From Mucilaginibacter sp. (GTDB lineage: Bacteria > Bacteroidota > Bacteroidia > Sphingobacteriales > Sphingobacteriaceae), in assembly GCA_028288305.1 (NCBI GenBank), contig JAQBOA010000081.1:1-32389 (forward strand): a stretch of DNA of 32,389 nt, given 5' to 3'. The position numbers and the translations under genes were made by a program. The notes beneath the pieces were generated by a model, which was given only the letters and a program-made list of their open reading frames with translations, was not told the origin of the DNA and did no database searches. The number at the start of each line of letters is the position of its first letter. Position 1 is the stretch's first letter. This document shows positions 1 through 7,506 of the stretch, piece by piece.

Positions 1-106
1 AATCTATTAACTCGTTGATCTTGCGAAGAAGATTGTTTTTGGGAACGATCAGATCATATAATCCGGAAAATACACTAAATTGGATTTTTTGCTGTTAAGC
101 TAACAT
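1..106 (-). pseudogene. N-terminus of IS1182-family transposase with early in-frame stop
   Basis: Read leftward, the frame from 94 to 1 gives QQKIQFSVFSG followed by LYDLIVPKNNLLRKINELID. From memory this is typical of the N-terminal (DUF772-like) region of Bacteroidetes IS1182 transposases. The only in-frame ATG upstream is at 106-104, and it is followed by TTA GCT TAA, so codon 4 is a stop (97-95). A CAA-to-TAA change would explain it, since the restored start would read MLAQQQKIQFS. Either the copy is dead, or it starts at a non-ATG codon. The catalytic part lies outside the window. Family assignment is by recognition only. Confidence 0.55.
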
Positions 107-232
107 CTTAAAGCATTGCTAAATCGAATTTAAGATAACGAAAATGGTGCAGAAAAACTATGCTTTTCTACTCCTTTTTTATCCTCTATTTCTAAAGGAC
201 TTTTTCAGTGCCCTCATCCATGATACAGCCTC
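1..232 (-). mobile_element. Partial insertion sequence, IS1182-like, cut by left edge
   Basis: The transposase-like reading frame at 1-106 points left and is preceded by about 125 bases of non-coding sequence. That leader ends in a motif, TGATACAGCCTC at 221-232 (GAGGCTGTATCA read leftward), which resembles the terminal repeat of Bacteroidetes insertion sequences. I infer that the element's right end is near 232. The matching left terminal repeat and the target-site duplication lie outside the window, so the boundary is approximate. The insertion would sit about 120 bp beyond the stop codon of the M1 peptidase gene. Confidence 0.45.
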
Positions 233-353
233 TTTTTGTTGTATAAATCGGATAAATCCGTTTAATCCCGGTTCAGACAAAATTTTACTGTCCGCTGCCT
301 ACTTGCATTGGATTTACACCTGTCGACTGTCCGCGGGCAGCACCAGCAGCAAC

Positions 354-2699
354 TTATTGCTTAAATACCTGGAACTTTGATGGCTCAGGCAGCTTACCCC
401 AGTAATTATTAGTCTCGTCAATATCGCAGGTTTCGCGATATGGGTCTACCAATATCGAGGCTACTTCCTTATCCTGCACATAGAATTTTGATACATGCTT
501 TTCGTTAAGGCGCCAGATCTGGGCAGGAATGCGATCAACCTGTTTAGTACCGTCTGTATAAGTAAATTGTACAATGATGGGCATTACCAGTCCGCCTTTA
601 TTGCTGAAATTCAGTTCATAGAAAAATTTATTGGCATATTTTGCTTTTTCCTCTTCGGTGAATGGTTCAGGGGTACGATCTGCTGTCATGTCTTTCGCTT
701 TTGTAAAGTCCCTGAATTTTGAACTGTCAATGGACGCAAGCCCTCTGTCGTATTTCCAATAAAAATCGCGTACGGCAGTATCCCTGTCTACATAGAATTG
801 GATTTTTTTATTCTCACGATTCCTTACTTTGGAAATATCGTCATAGCTGTTCACAATCGGAGCAGCTACTTTATTAGGATCGCTGCCAGCCGGCCCTCTG
901 CTCTGATTAAATTGAGGAGGAAGGTTACCGTTCAGGTCGGCTTTGGCAACCTTTACCGAATCAAGAGCAATATCACATGGTTCGGTACCATAAAACCATC
1001 CTCTCCAAAACCAGTCCAGGTTTTCACCACTGGCATCTTCCATTGTCCTGAAAAAATCAGCAGGTGTAGGGTGTTTAAATTCCCAGCGCCTTGCATATTC
1101 TTTAAAGGCGAAATCAAATAGCTGGCGACCCATTATAGTTTCACGCAAAATATTAAGTGCTGTAGCAGGTTTAGTATAAGCATTTGGCCCAAACCTTACT
1201 ATATTTTCAGAGTTGGTCATGATTGGCTCCAGCTCGTCCTTAGGCAATTTCATGTAATCAACCTGGGTATATGCCGCACCTTTTTTGCTTGGGAATTTAT
1301 TGTCCCAAAGCTCTTCGGTAAGATATTCAACAAACGAGTTTAAACCTTCATCCATCCATGTCCACTGACGCTCATCACTGTTTACGATCATAGGGAAAAA
1401 GTTATGACCAACTTCGTGGATAATTACACCGATCATGCCGTTTTTCGTGCTTTCGCTGTAAGTGCCGTCAGGTTGAGTACGCCCGTAGTTAAAACAGATC
1501 ATTGGGTATTCCATTCCATTTGAAGCCTCCACACTTTGTGCTACAGGATATGGATAAGGGAAGGTGAAGCTTGAATAAGTTTTAACAGTATGTGCTACAA
1601 GCCTCGTAGAATATTTGCTATACAAGCCATAAGCTTCTTTACCATAATAGCTCATACACATTACATTTTTGCCATCAACCATTTGCCCCATGCCATCCCA
1701 TACAAATTTGCGTGACGATGTCCATGCAAAGTCGCGTACATTCGTAGCCTGGAAAACCCAGGTTTTTTTAGCTGTGCTTGGGTTAGCCTCGCGTTTTTTA
1801 GCTTCATTAAGGTTTACAATCTGTACCGGAATATTTGAAGTTTTTGCTTGGTTATACTTTGCTAATTCGCCGGGGGTTAATACAGTGGCATAATTAATAC
1901 ACTCACCTGTACCGCCAACCACATGATCAGCAGGAACGGTAATCTGTACCTTGAAATTACCGAAGGTTAGGGCAAACTCGCCCCTGCCGGCAAACTGGTG
2001 GTTTTGCCATCCCTGGAAATCGCTGTAAACGCATAAGCGCGGGTACCATTGAGTCATGGTAAATAAGTAATTGCCATCACCCGGAAAGTACTCATAACCA
2101 CCGCGGCCGCCATAGGTAAGCCTGTCGGATATTTTGTAACTCCATTTTACATTAAACACAAAATGCTGACCCGGTTTTAAAGCCGCCGGCATATCAATAC
2201 GCATCATAGTTTTATTGATTGTATAAGGCAGTTCTTTACCCAAAGCATCAGTAATGCTCAATATCTTATCACCATAACCATTATCTTCGGTTTTGATCTC
2301 TGCCTTTTCCAATACTGTTGTTCCGGCGACTTTTGGCATAACCGTGCTGCTCTGGAAATTGGCATTATTCAAATTGTTGTGCTGATTTTCATCCAGCTGC
2401 AGCCAGATATAATCCAGCGGATCAGGCGAGTTGTTGTAATAAGTAATGGTTTCTGCGCCCGTAAGTTTTTGGGTTTTTTCGTCGAGCGCGCATTTGATAT
2501 CATAATCTGCACGTTGCTGCCAGTATTTCCCGCCGGGTGCACCACTGGCGGTACGCTGCTCATTAGGCGTTGGCAAAATAGTGCCCAACTGTTCAAACTT
2601 GTTACCGTGATTGCTGCCAGGATTATTCTGAATATCCTGAGCAACAGCAGCACCAATAAGGGTGCAAGTGGCAAATAGTGCAGTAAAAACTTTTTTCAT
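354..2699 (-). CDS. Secreted M1-family zinc metallopeptidase
   Basis: A 781-residue gluzincin aminopeptidase-like protein, expected in the periplasm or on the cell surface. An N-terminal signal peptide (MKKVFTALFATCTLIGAAVA) is followed by a beta-rich N-domain of about 350 residues. The M1 substrate motif appears as GMEYP at 395-399 (family consensus GxMEN). The zinc site is H428-E-V-G-H432, with the third ligand E451 after an 18-residue spacer (WMDEGLN). All catalytic zinc-site residues are therefore present and the enzyme is probably active. A C-terminal beta domain follows. The GMEYP variant is common in Bacteroidetes M1 enzymes of this size. The gene points toward the IS remnant on the left; the next gene, HupE-like, is on the same strand but about 320 bp of repeats lie between them, so separate transcription is likely. 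Confidence 0.93.
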   Translation of the reverse strand: MKKVFTALFATCTLIGAAVAQDIQNNPGSNHGNKFEQLGTILPTPNEQRTASGAPGGKYWQQRADYDIKCALDEKTQKLTGAETITYYNNSPDPLDYIWLQLDENQHNNLNNANFQSSTVMPKVAGTTVLEKAEIKTEDNGYGDKILSITDALGKELPYTINKTMMRIDMPAALKPGQHFVFNVKWSYKISDRLTYGGRGGYEYFPGDGNYLFTMTQWYPRLCVYSDFQGWQNHQFAGRGEFALTFGNFKVQITVPADHVVGGTGECINYATVLTPGELAKYNQAKTSNIPVQIVNLNEAKKREANPSTAKKTWVFQATNVRDFAWTSSRKFVWDGMGQMVDGKNVMCMSYYGKEAYGLYSKYSTRLVAHTVKTYSSFTFPYPYPVAQSVEASNGMEYPMICFNYGRTQPDGTYSESTKNGMIGVIIHEVGHNFFPMIVNSDERQWTWMDEGLNSFVEYLTEELWDNKFPSKKGAAYTQVDYMKLPKDELEPIMTNSENIVRFGPNAYTKPATALNILRETIMGRQLFDFAFKEYARRWEFKHPTPADFFRTMEDASGENLDWFWRGWFYGTEPCDIALDSVKVAKADLNGNLPPQFNQSRGPAGSDPNKVAAPIVNSYDDISKVRNRENKKIQFYVDRDTAVRDFYWKYDRGLASIDSSKFRDFTKAKDMTADRTPEPFTEEEKAKYANKFFYELNFSNKGGLVMPIIVQFTYTDGTKQVDRIPAQIWRLNEKHVSKFYVQDKEVASILVDPYRETCDIDETNNYWGKLPEPSKFQVFKQ

Positions 2700-2733
2700 T
2701 GTTATTATATTTTAAAGATCAGTTTTGTTTTAT

Positions 2734-2769
2734 AGTCCGAAAGTCCGAAAAGTCCGAAAAGTCCGAAAG
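2734..2769. repeat. Short tandem array, gtccgaaa words
   Basis: The word GTCCG recurs at 2735, 2743, 2752 and 2761, spaced 8, 9 and 9 bases, each followed by an A-run. The array lies about 35 bp upstream of the M1 peptidase start codon, so it may fall in its promoter or 5' leader. Confidence 0.8.
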
Positions 2770-2806
2770 ATTTGTTTTTCTGAACTTTACTTCTTTCAGC
2801 ATTCAG

Positions 2807-2990
2807 CCCCCTCTAAATCTCACCCCGGTAGGGGAGACTTTTTTGAAATTCTTAAATTAAACATTCCGCATTCGAAATTTCGTAATCCGCATTCAAATAA
2901 ATCCGAAATCGGACTTCCCGCCCCCTCTAAATCTCCCCCGGTAGGGGAGACTTTTTTTTGAAAATCTTAAATTAAAAACATTCCGCATTC
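2807..2990. repeat. Duplicated intergenic unit with terminator-like hairpin
   Basis: Two near-identical copies of a 67-70 bp unit lie at 2807-2873 and 2921-2990. Each starts CCCCCTCTAAATCTC, contains a hairpin and a T-run, and ends with an ATTCCGCATTC word. In the second copy the hairpin is perfect: TCTCCCC (2932-2938), loop CGGTA, GGGGAGA (2944-2950), followed by C and eight Ts. The first copy has one extra A in the left arm. The hairpin plus T-run reads as an intrinsic terminator on the + strand, although no + strand gene precedes it. The ctcccc-tacc-gggg core resembles interspersed repeats I know from Sphingobacteriaceae genomes. Confidence 0.8.
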
Positions 2991-2992
2991 AT

Positions 2993-3018
2993 AAATCGTA
3001 AATCGTAAATCGTAAATC
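2993..3018. repeat. Tandem 7-bp repeat (aaatcgt) running into hupE-like stop
   Basis: The unit AAATCGT is repeated at 2993, 3000 and 3007, with a partial fourth copy at 3014-3018. The last bases overlap the TGA stop codon (3019-3017) of the minus-strand membrane protein gene, so the array begins exactly where coding ends. Confidence 0.85.
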
Positions 3019-3595
3019 AAAAAGGCATTCTTTCCAAAGCCATTTTTATGGAAAGCGCGAATACGCCCGATGACAAGAAAAATATCCAGTCGCGCCTTTT
3101 TACTTTAAAACCGTTTAAGAACAATATGCCTACTATTAAAATTATAGCTACACAAAATATCTGTCCTGCCTCTAATCCTACATTAAAACCAAACAGTCCC
3201 CAGCCTATAGTTTGATCCTGGGCCAGCATAATACGGATAGCGTTTGCGAAACCCATACCATGTATTAAGCCAAAACATAAGGCAAGGTAATAATTTATCC
3301 TTGCACTTTTACCTTTCGAATCAATTTGAAATATATTGTTCAGCGCGGTAATAAAAATAGTACAGGATATTAAAAATTCCACCCATTTACTGCTGAAGCG
3401 GATAACATCATATACGCTTAAGGCCAGGGTTAATGAATGCCCGATGGTAAACGCTGTGACCATTATAAGTACACGCTTAATGTCCCAAATTGTATAAACA
3501 CATGCCAGGGCGAGGATAAACAGCTGATGGTCTAACGCATCTTTGCTGATGATATGCTCCCAACCCATCTTAAAATAAAAAGCAAAGTCGGACAT
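3017..3595 (-). CDS. HupE/UreJ-family integral membrane protein
   Basis: A 192-residue, very hydrophobic protein with about six predicted membrane segments. It carries the polar residues expected in HupE/UreJ-type proteins: D21-H23 (DHQLF), H53 (TIGHSL), H112 (GLIHGMGFA) and E142 (GLEAGQ). HupE and UreJ are nickel-related permeases or hydrogenase/urease accessory proteins in other bacteria. No hydrogenase or urease genes are in this window, so the substrate is open. It is transcribed divergently from the DUF6702 gene with 65 bp between start codons. In my recollection HupE-like, DUF6702 and M1 peptidase genes often sit together in Sphingobacteria, which hints at a shared envelope role. The stop codon overlaps a 7-bp tandem repeat. 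Confidence 0.82.
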   Translation of the reverse strand: MSDFAFYFKMGWEHIISKDALDHQLFILALACVYTIWDIKRVLIMVTAFTIGHSLTLALSVYDVIRFSSKWVEFLISCTIFITALNNIFQIDSKGKSARINYYLALCFGLIHGMGFANAIRIMLAQDQTIGWGLFGFNVGLEAGQIFCVAIILIVGILFLNGFKVKRRDWIFFLSSGVFALSIKMALERMPF

Positions 3596-3660
3596 TGCGA
3601 ACTAAAGGTTGAAAGCACTAATTTAGGACGTTTTTTTAACTATAAAAATCAGGACAAGCC

Positions 3661-4185
3661 ATGGGCGCAATAATTTATCAACCGCTACTATATTGTTACA
3701 TAATTTGGACTGCATTGCTCCCTGCAAAGCATGAATTTAAGGTATTGCACCCCATACATGTAAGCACCACCAATATTGAGTATAACAAGCAGGACAATAA
3801 GCTGGAAGTGATCTGCTCTATTTTTACTGATGACTTTGAAGCTGCGCTTGCCAAACAATCCCATGCCAAAACCGATCTCAATAAAGCTGAAATGCACGGT
3901 GCGATGGATGCTTTGGTTAAAAGTTATATTGCCACCAATTTGAATATTAAAGTTGGCGATATGCCTGAAAAATTAAATTACCTGGGCTTCGAAATTAACC
4001 GGGAGGCTACAGAAGTTTACTTGGAATCGGATAAAATACCGGCCGTTAAAAAGGTTGATGTAGAAGTAAGCCTGCTCTACAACTTGTTTGATGACCAGAT
4101 AAATATTGTGCACATTATTGTAAACGGCGTAAGGAAAAGTGAAAAGGTGAATTATCCGGATAAGAGGGTGGGGCAGGTGTTTTAG
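3661..4185 (+). CDS. DUF6702-family exported protein
   Basis: A 174-residue protein with a short hydrophobic N-terminus (MGAIIYQPLLYCYIIWTALL) that looks like a signal peptide or anchor. Next comes HPIHVSTTNIEYN and a segment ending IFTDDFEAALAK, which I recognise as the DUF6702 pattern. The rest is probably beta-rich. The function is unknown. The start codon is the first ATG in frame, in the 65-bp divergent gap with the HupE-like gene, so the two are probably controlled from one region. The reading frame ends at TAG 4183-4185, exactly where a HigA-like relic becomes recognisable in another frame; the natural C-terminus could therefore have been altered by that junction. Confidence 0.78.
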   Translation: MGAIIYQPLLYCYIIWTALLPAKHEFKVLHPIHVSTTNIEYNKQDNKLEVICSIFTDDFEAALAKQSHAKTDLNKAEMHGAMDALVKSYIATNLNIKVGDMPEKLNYLGFEINREATEVYLESDKIPAVKKVDVEVSLLYNLFDDQINIVHIIVNGVRKSEKVNYPDKRVGQVF

Positions 4186-4304
4186 GTTTTGACGGTACTG
4201 CCGATATCTGGGCTAATTTACAAATCAAATATAATCTGTACATGGCAGCTGAAAAGACTAAGGAACTTGATTTAAAACCATATTATTACCAGCATTCGGT
4301 TTAA
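4182..4304 (+). pseudogene. C-terminal relic of HigA/XRE-type antitoxin
   Basis: From GAC at 4191 to TAA at 4302-4304 the frame reads D then GTADIWANLQIKYNLYMA, followed by AEKTKELDLKPYYYQHSV. The first part matches the usual C-terminal pattern of HigA-family addiction antitoxins (GTSxxFWLNLQxxYDL), which follows the helix-turn-helix domain. No start codon or helix-turn-helix is left: going upstream the frame runs into the DUF6702 gene. No HigB toxin is visible nearby. I infer a decayed toxin-antitoxin remnant. The match is by eye, so a chance resemblance is possible, but the motif density over about 15 residues is high. Confidence 0.5.
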
Positions 4305-4334
4305 AATTTTATCGGGGAAGTACGCTAACTGTGC

Positions 4335-4389
4335 CACCCTGTTCCACCCTGCACCGGGTGCATCACCCTATGTCACCCTGCGCAAGGTG
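4335..4389. promoter_or_regulatory. Phased array of CACCCT boxes upstream of ompA-like gene
   Basis: CACCCT occurs at 4335-4340, 4345-4350, 4364-4369 and 4374-4379. A palindrome CACCGGGTG sits at 4352-4360 and a reversed AAGGTG at 4384-4389. Spacing within each pair is exactly 10 bases, about one helical turn, and the pairs flank the palindrome. The array lies 170-220 bp upstream of the OmpA-family gene. It could be a multi-site operator, or simply an interspersed repeat. Confidence 0.4.
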
Positions 4390-4555
4390 AACCCAATCAT
4401 TATCTGTCTTTCCCGAACTTTAAAATTTCCTTTTAAATAAACAAATCTAAACTCTATTTAATAATTTAATTAATAGAAAAATGCCACAAAAAAACAAAGA
4501 GACATATAACACCATGACAAAATTTTGCGTTAAGAAGTAACTAAAAATCTCAAAC

Positions 4556-5092
4556 ATGAAATTTATCAGATCAAGTTACACCTTTATTATTGTTCTATCA
4601 GCATTAATTGCATTGCAGGCATGTAAAGCAAAAAAACTTATTCAGAAGCCCGCCGCTCCGGCAGATACCGCGAAGGCTGCTGCTCCTGCTGCCCCGGTTC
4701 AGGAAACAAAACCTGAAACTCCTGCTCCACCACCTGCACCCCCTGTTGAAAAACCGGATTACAATTTCAGCAATATTCAATTTGAATTTGATTCGGGCAT
4801 ATTAAAAACTGATTCGTACCCGGCATTGGATAAAGCCGCATCAGCAATGAAGATGGATCCTTCGGTTAAATTTCTTTTAAATGGTTACGCTTCTGAGGAA
4901 GGAACCCCTGAGCATAATATGACCTTGTCGCAAGACAGGGCTAATTCAGTTAAGGAATATTTAGTTAACTCGGGAGTTAGTTCAGCTAATTTAACCGCTA
5001 AAGGTTATGGTACTGCTAACCCTGTTGCCGATAATAGCACCGACGCAGGAAAGGTATTAAACCGCAGGGTTGAAATACATAAGCAAAACTAA
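4556..5092 (+). CDS. OmpA-family peptidoglycan-binding lipoprotein
   Basis: A 178-residue outer-membrane lipoprotein of the Pal/OmpA type. The signal sequence ends in a lipobox, LQAC, with the lipidated cysteine at residue 23. Residues about 28-65 form an Ala/Pro-rich linker. From about residue 70 to the end is an OmpA-like domain, including the opening strand IQFEFDSGILK, LNGYASEEGTPEHN and LSQDRANSVKEYLVNSGV, and closing with NRRVEIHKQ; NxxLSxxRAxxVxxxL is the diaminopimelate-binding signature. It probably tethers the outer membrane to peptidoglycan. No tol genes are adjacent, so it is probably not the main Pal. A CACCCT array and an AT-rich leader lie upstream. Confidence 0.92.
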   Translation: MKFIRSSYTFIIVLSALIALQACKAKKLIQKPAAPADTAKAAAPAAPVQETKPETPAPPPAPPVEKPDYNFSNIQFEFDSGILKTDSYPALDKAASAMKMDPSVKFLLNGYASEEGTPEHNMTLSQDRANSVKEYLVNSGVSSANLTAKGYGTANPVADNSTDAGKVLNRRVEIHKQN

Positions 5093-5093
5093 T

Positions 5094-5300
5094 TTAAAGC
5101 TTTTGCAGTTCCCGGCGGATCTCGTTGAGTATCTGCGGGGACTGCCTTTTGTAAACTGTGAATTGTATAGAAGAAGTACGGGTTACTCAGCGCGCCGGTC
5201 TCCGCAGGACATACCAAATTGCCGGGGTGGTGTAAACTTTAAAAACTTTTATTGGGGTAAAGCCAAACTTCCAATAAAATTCCTGCGATAATATATCCAT
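5094..5300 (-). pseudogene. Unrecognised antisense ORF with one in-frame TGA
   Basis: Read leftward from ATG 5300-5298, an open frame of 37 codons begins MDILSQ, continues EFYWKFGFTPIKVFKVY, then TTPAIWYVLRRPAR, and meets TGA at 5189-5187. The same frame then stays open for 30 more codons, including IQFTVYKRQ and ending NEIRRELQKL, to TAA at 5096-5094. Codon and residue composition look coding on both sides of the TGA. FYWKFGFTPI resembles the last strand region of GNAT acetyltransferases, but I do not recognise the family with confidence. It may be the tail of a degraded gene, as an in-frame stop lies just above the ATG. The 3' end abuts the convergent OmpA-family gene, with stops facing each other. 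Confidence 0.4.
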
Positions 5301-5502
5301 TATTTATAATTCCCTATTTCCCAACGTATTAAAACAAAACGCAGAAACTATTTTTCTTCTATCATCGTATTAAGCGGAAATATAAAAGCAAGATAACACT
5401 TGTTCTTAAAAAACTATTCTACCAATTAAAAATTCGCTGTAGTCAGAATACTTAATTTTAATTCATCATTATATTGCCGCAACAATCAATAAAATCAATG
5501 CC
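5301..5502. other. Gap before the histidine kinase gene
   Basis: AT-rich leader of the kinase gene. I see no coding potential, hairpin or consensus promoter here; TATATTG at about 5470 is one base short of the Bacteroidetes -7 box. Confidence 0.4.
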
Positions 5503-7368
5503 ATGAAAAAACTGGGTGTACTTTTTTCTTCATTGGTACTGTGCTGCGCTGTTTGTTACGGACAAATAGAAGATATAAGGAAACTTCAGAAACATTTGCC
5601 TCTTATAAAAGATAGTTTGCAGTATGTTGACGCTTTGAACAGGCTGGGAATGCTTTTATATGAAAAAAATGTAGACAGTACATTTTATTTTACAGAGAAG
5701 GCCCGCAATATAGCCGACAGACTGCAATACGCTAAAGGAAAAGCCGATGCTGCTAATAACCTCGGCATTGTATACGATATGAAAGGTAACCTGCAACTGG
5801 CGCTTCGTTATTATAACGAAGCCGGTAACCGTTACCGTGCTATTAATGATACAGCCAACGTTGTACAGGCTATTATGAACATTGCTATGGTGTACCAGGA
5901 AATTGGTAAAGACCAAAAAGCAATAAACAGCTTTAAAAGTGCTATAGCAACAGGTAAAAATTTAAGCCGGGACTCTATAATGTCCCTGGTTTGGTACGAC
6001 TATTTAATGCTCTACCCCAATAATTTTTCTGAAGATTCAACCCAATTTTATATAAATAAAGCCAAACACATTGCTTCAAAATATAATGATAAGCGGGTAT
6101 TGCTGGCGATTGAGCAATTAACTGCTGATAATTATATTAAAAATAACCAGCGGGATAAGGGTATAGCTATGTTACAACAGACTATATCAAACGCCATAAA
6201 AAATAACCTCTATTTTTTAAGTTTGGACATAATTATGGATGTAGGTAACCAATTTGCTCTAATTGATTCGACAAAGGCGGTTCAATATTATAAACAGGGG
6301 CTTGTTATTACCGAACAAAAGAACTACAGGGTTTATACTGAACAGTTCTCAAAAAAATTATATGAATTTTATAAGGCAAAAAAAGATATTTCCAAAGCCT
6401 TTTATTACAGCCAGAAACTGATTGATCTTCGTGGCGAACAGGAAAAAATTGACAACAGCTCAGGAATTGATTATATAGAGTATGCCCTGAAAGACCAGCA
6501 ACTGGAATCTGCGCAGGTACAGTCCAGGTTTGAACATAGGTTTTCATTCTTTGTCTTGTTTATTTGTGTGCTTACCATTGTTATACTGATCCTGTTATGG
6601 CGAAACTGGAAACAACTAAGAAAAACCTCCGTCGCGTTACGACTCCAGTTTGAGCAGTCAGAAAACACAACGGATGCCCTGGATGTGATGAATAAAAATT
6701 ATGCCCGGCTGATTAAAGTTGTAGCACACGACTTGCGTAACCCGATCAGTGCCATTAGTACGATAAGCGGTATGCTGCAGCCTGATGAAAAGCTGCCATC
6801 TGAAATGAAAGAATTAATGAGCCTGGTACAGGTAAGCAGCAAAAACTGCCTTGACCTAATCAACGACTTGCTGGAAACTGATTTCGATCTGCAGCAAAAC
6901 GTAAAAATGGAAGAACTTAACCCTGATGAATTGTTGGAACAGTGTGTAAGCTTGCTCAGCTTCAGGGCAAAAGATAAAGACCAGCAATTGATATTAACCA
7001 GCAATGTGCATGTGAAGATACATGGTGACCATGAAAAATTATGGCGTGTAATGAACAACCTGATTATTAATGCCATTAAATTTAGCCCGGTTGGTTCAGA
7101 AATCCACGTTAAAAGCAGGAAATTGAAAAACAAAGTAGTGATAATGGTAAAAGACACAGGGCTGGGCATACCTGATGATATTCATGATAAAATATTTGAT
7201 CCATTTACAACAGCCCGGCGCAAAGGCACACAGGGCGAACAGCCATTTGGTTTGGGCTTATACATCAGCAAACAAATTATAGAAGCACATAATGGTAAAA
7301 TATGGCTTGAGAGCGAGCCTGGTAAAGGAACAATATTTTATGTGGAATTGCCCATTTTGGAGAAATGA
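5503..7368 (+). CDS. TPR-containing sensor histidine kinase
   Basis: A 621-residue membrane kinase. A signal peptide (ends CYGQ) leads into a periplasmic half of tetratricopeptide-type helices (for example AKGKADAANNLGIVYDMKG), then one transmembrane helix at about 347-366 and a short coiled segment. The kinase core has H409 in VVAHDLRNP (phospho-acceptor), N-box N518/N519/N523, G1 box D551-T-G-L-G555, F-box DPF and G2 box G583-L-G585. All needed residues are present, so it should be active. No PAS, receiver or DNA-binding domain is fused, and no response regulator is next to it, so its partner is encoded elsewhere. Flanking genes are on the other strand or separated by repeats, suggesting a monocistronic gene. 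Confidence 0.92.
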   Translation: MKKLGVLFSSLVLCCAVCYGQIEDIRKLQKHLPLIKDSLQYVDALNRLGMLLYEKNVDSTFYFTEKARNIADRLQYAKGKADAANNLGIVYDMKGNLQLALRYYNEAGNRYRAINDTANVVQAIMNIAMVYQEIGKDQKAINSFKSAIATGKNLSRDSIMSLVWYDYLMLYPNNFSEDSTQFYINKAKHIASKYNDKRVLLAIEQLTADNYIKNNQRDKGIAMLQQTISNAIKNNLYFLSLDIIMDVGNQFALIDSTKAVQYYKQGLVITEQKNYRVYTEQFSKKLYEFYKAKKDISKAFYYSQKLIDLRGEQEKIDNSSGIDYIEYALKDQQLESAQVQSRFEHRFSFFVLFICVLTIVILILLWRNWKQLRKTSVALRLQFEQSENTTDALDVMNKNYARLIKVVAHDLRNPISAISTISGMLQPDEKLPSEMKELMSLVQVSSKNCLDLINDLLETDFDLQQNVKMEELNPDELLEQCVSLLSFRAKDKDQQLILTSNVHVKIHGDHEKLWRVMNNLIINAIKFSPVGSEIHVKSRKLKNKVVIMVKDTGLGIPDDIHDKIFDPFTTARRKGTQGEQPFGLGLYISKQIIEAHNGKIWLESEPGKGTIFYVELPILEK

Positions 7369-7506
7369 GTTTGACCCCAGCGTACCAATATATTTCAATA
7401 GCAATCATTTAACAACAAAAATCAGCAGTTCAGACATCAATTAAGGTTTCCATACGCCTGAGCAAAATGTGACTTATGGACCAGAATCGAATTAATGATT
7501 AAATTG

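Noticed and set aside
287..335. Direct repeat actgtccgc at 287 and 327 as an IS target duplication
   Set aside because: Nine bases 40 bp apart do not flank any element; chance is the simpler explanation.
144..380. 78-codon + strand ORF near the left edge
   Set aside because: It crosses the likely IS end and overlaps the M1 peptidase stop; composition is not protein-like and no family is recognisable.
2734..3018. CRISPR array
   Set aside because: The repeated words are too short, and there are no unique spacers of uniform length; no cas gene is in the window.
5070..5291. 73-codon + strand ORF after the OmpA-like gene
   Set aside because: It overlaps the end of a well-supported gene, and the opposite strand of the same stretch reads much more like protein.
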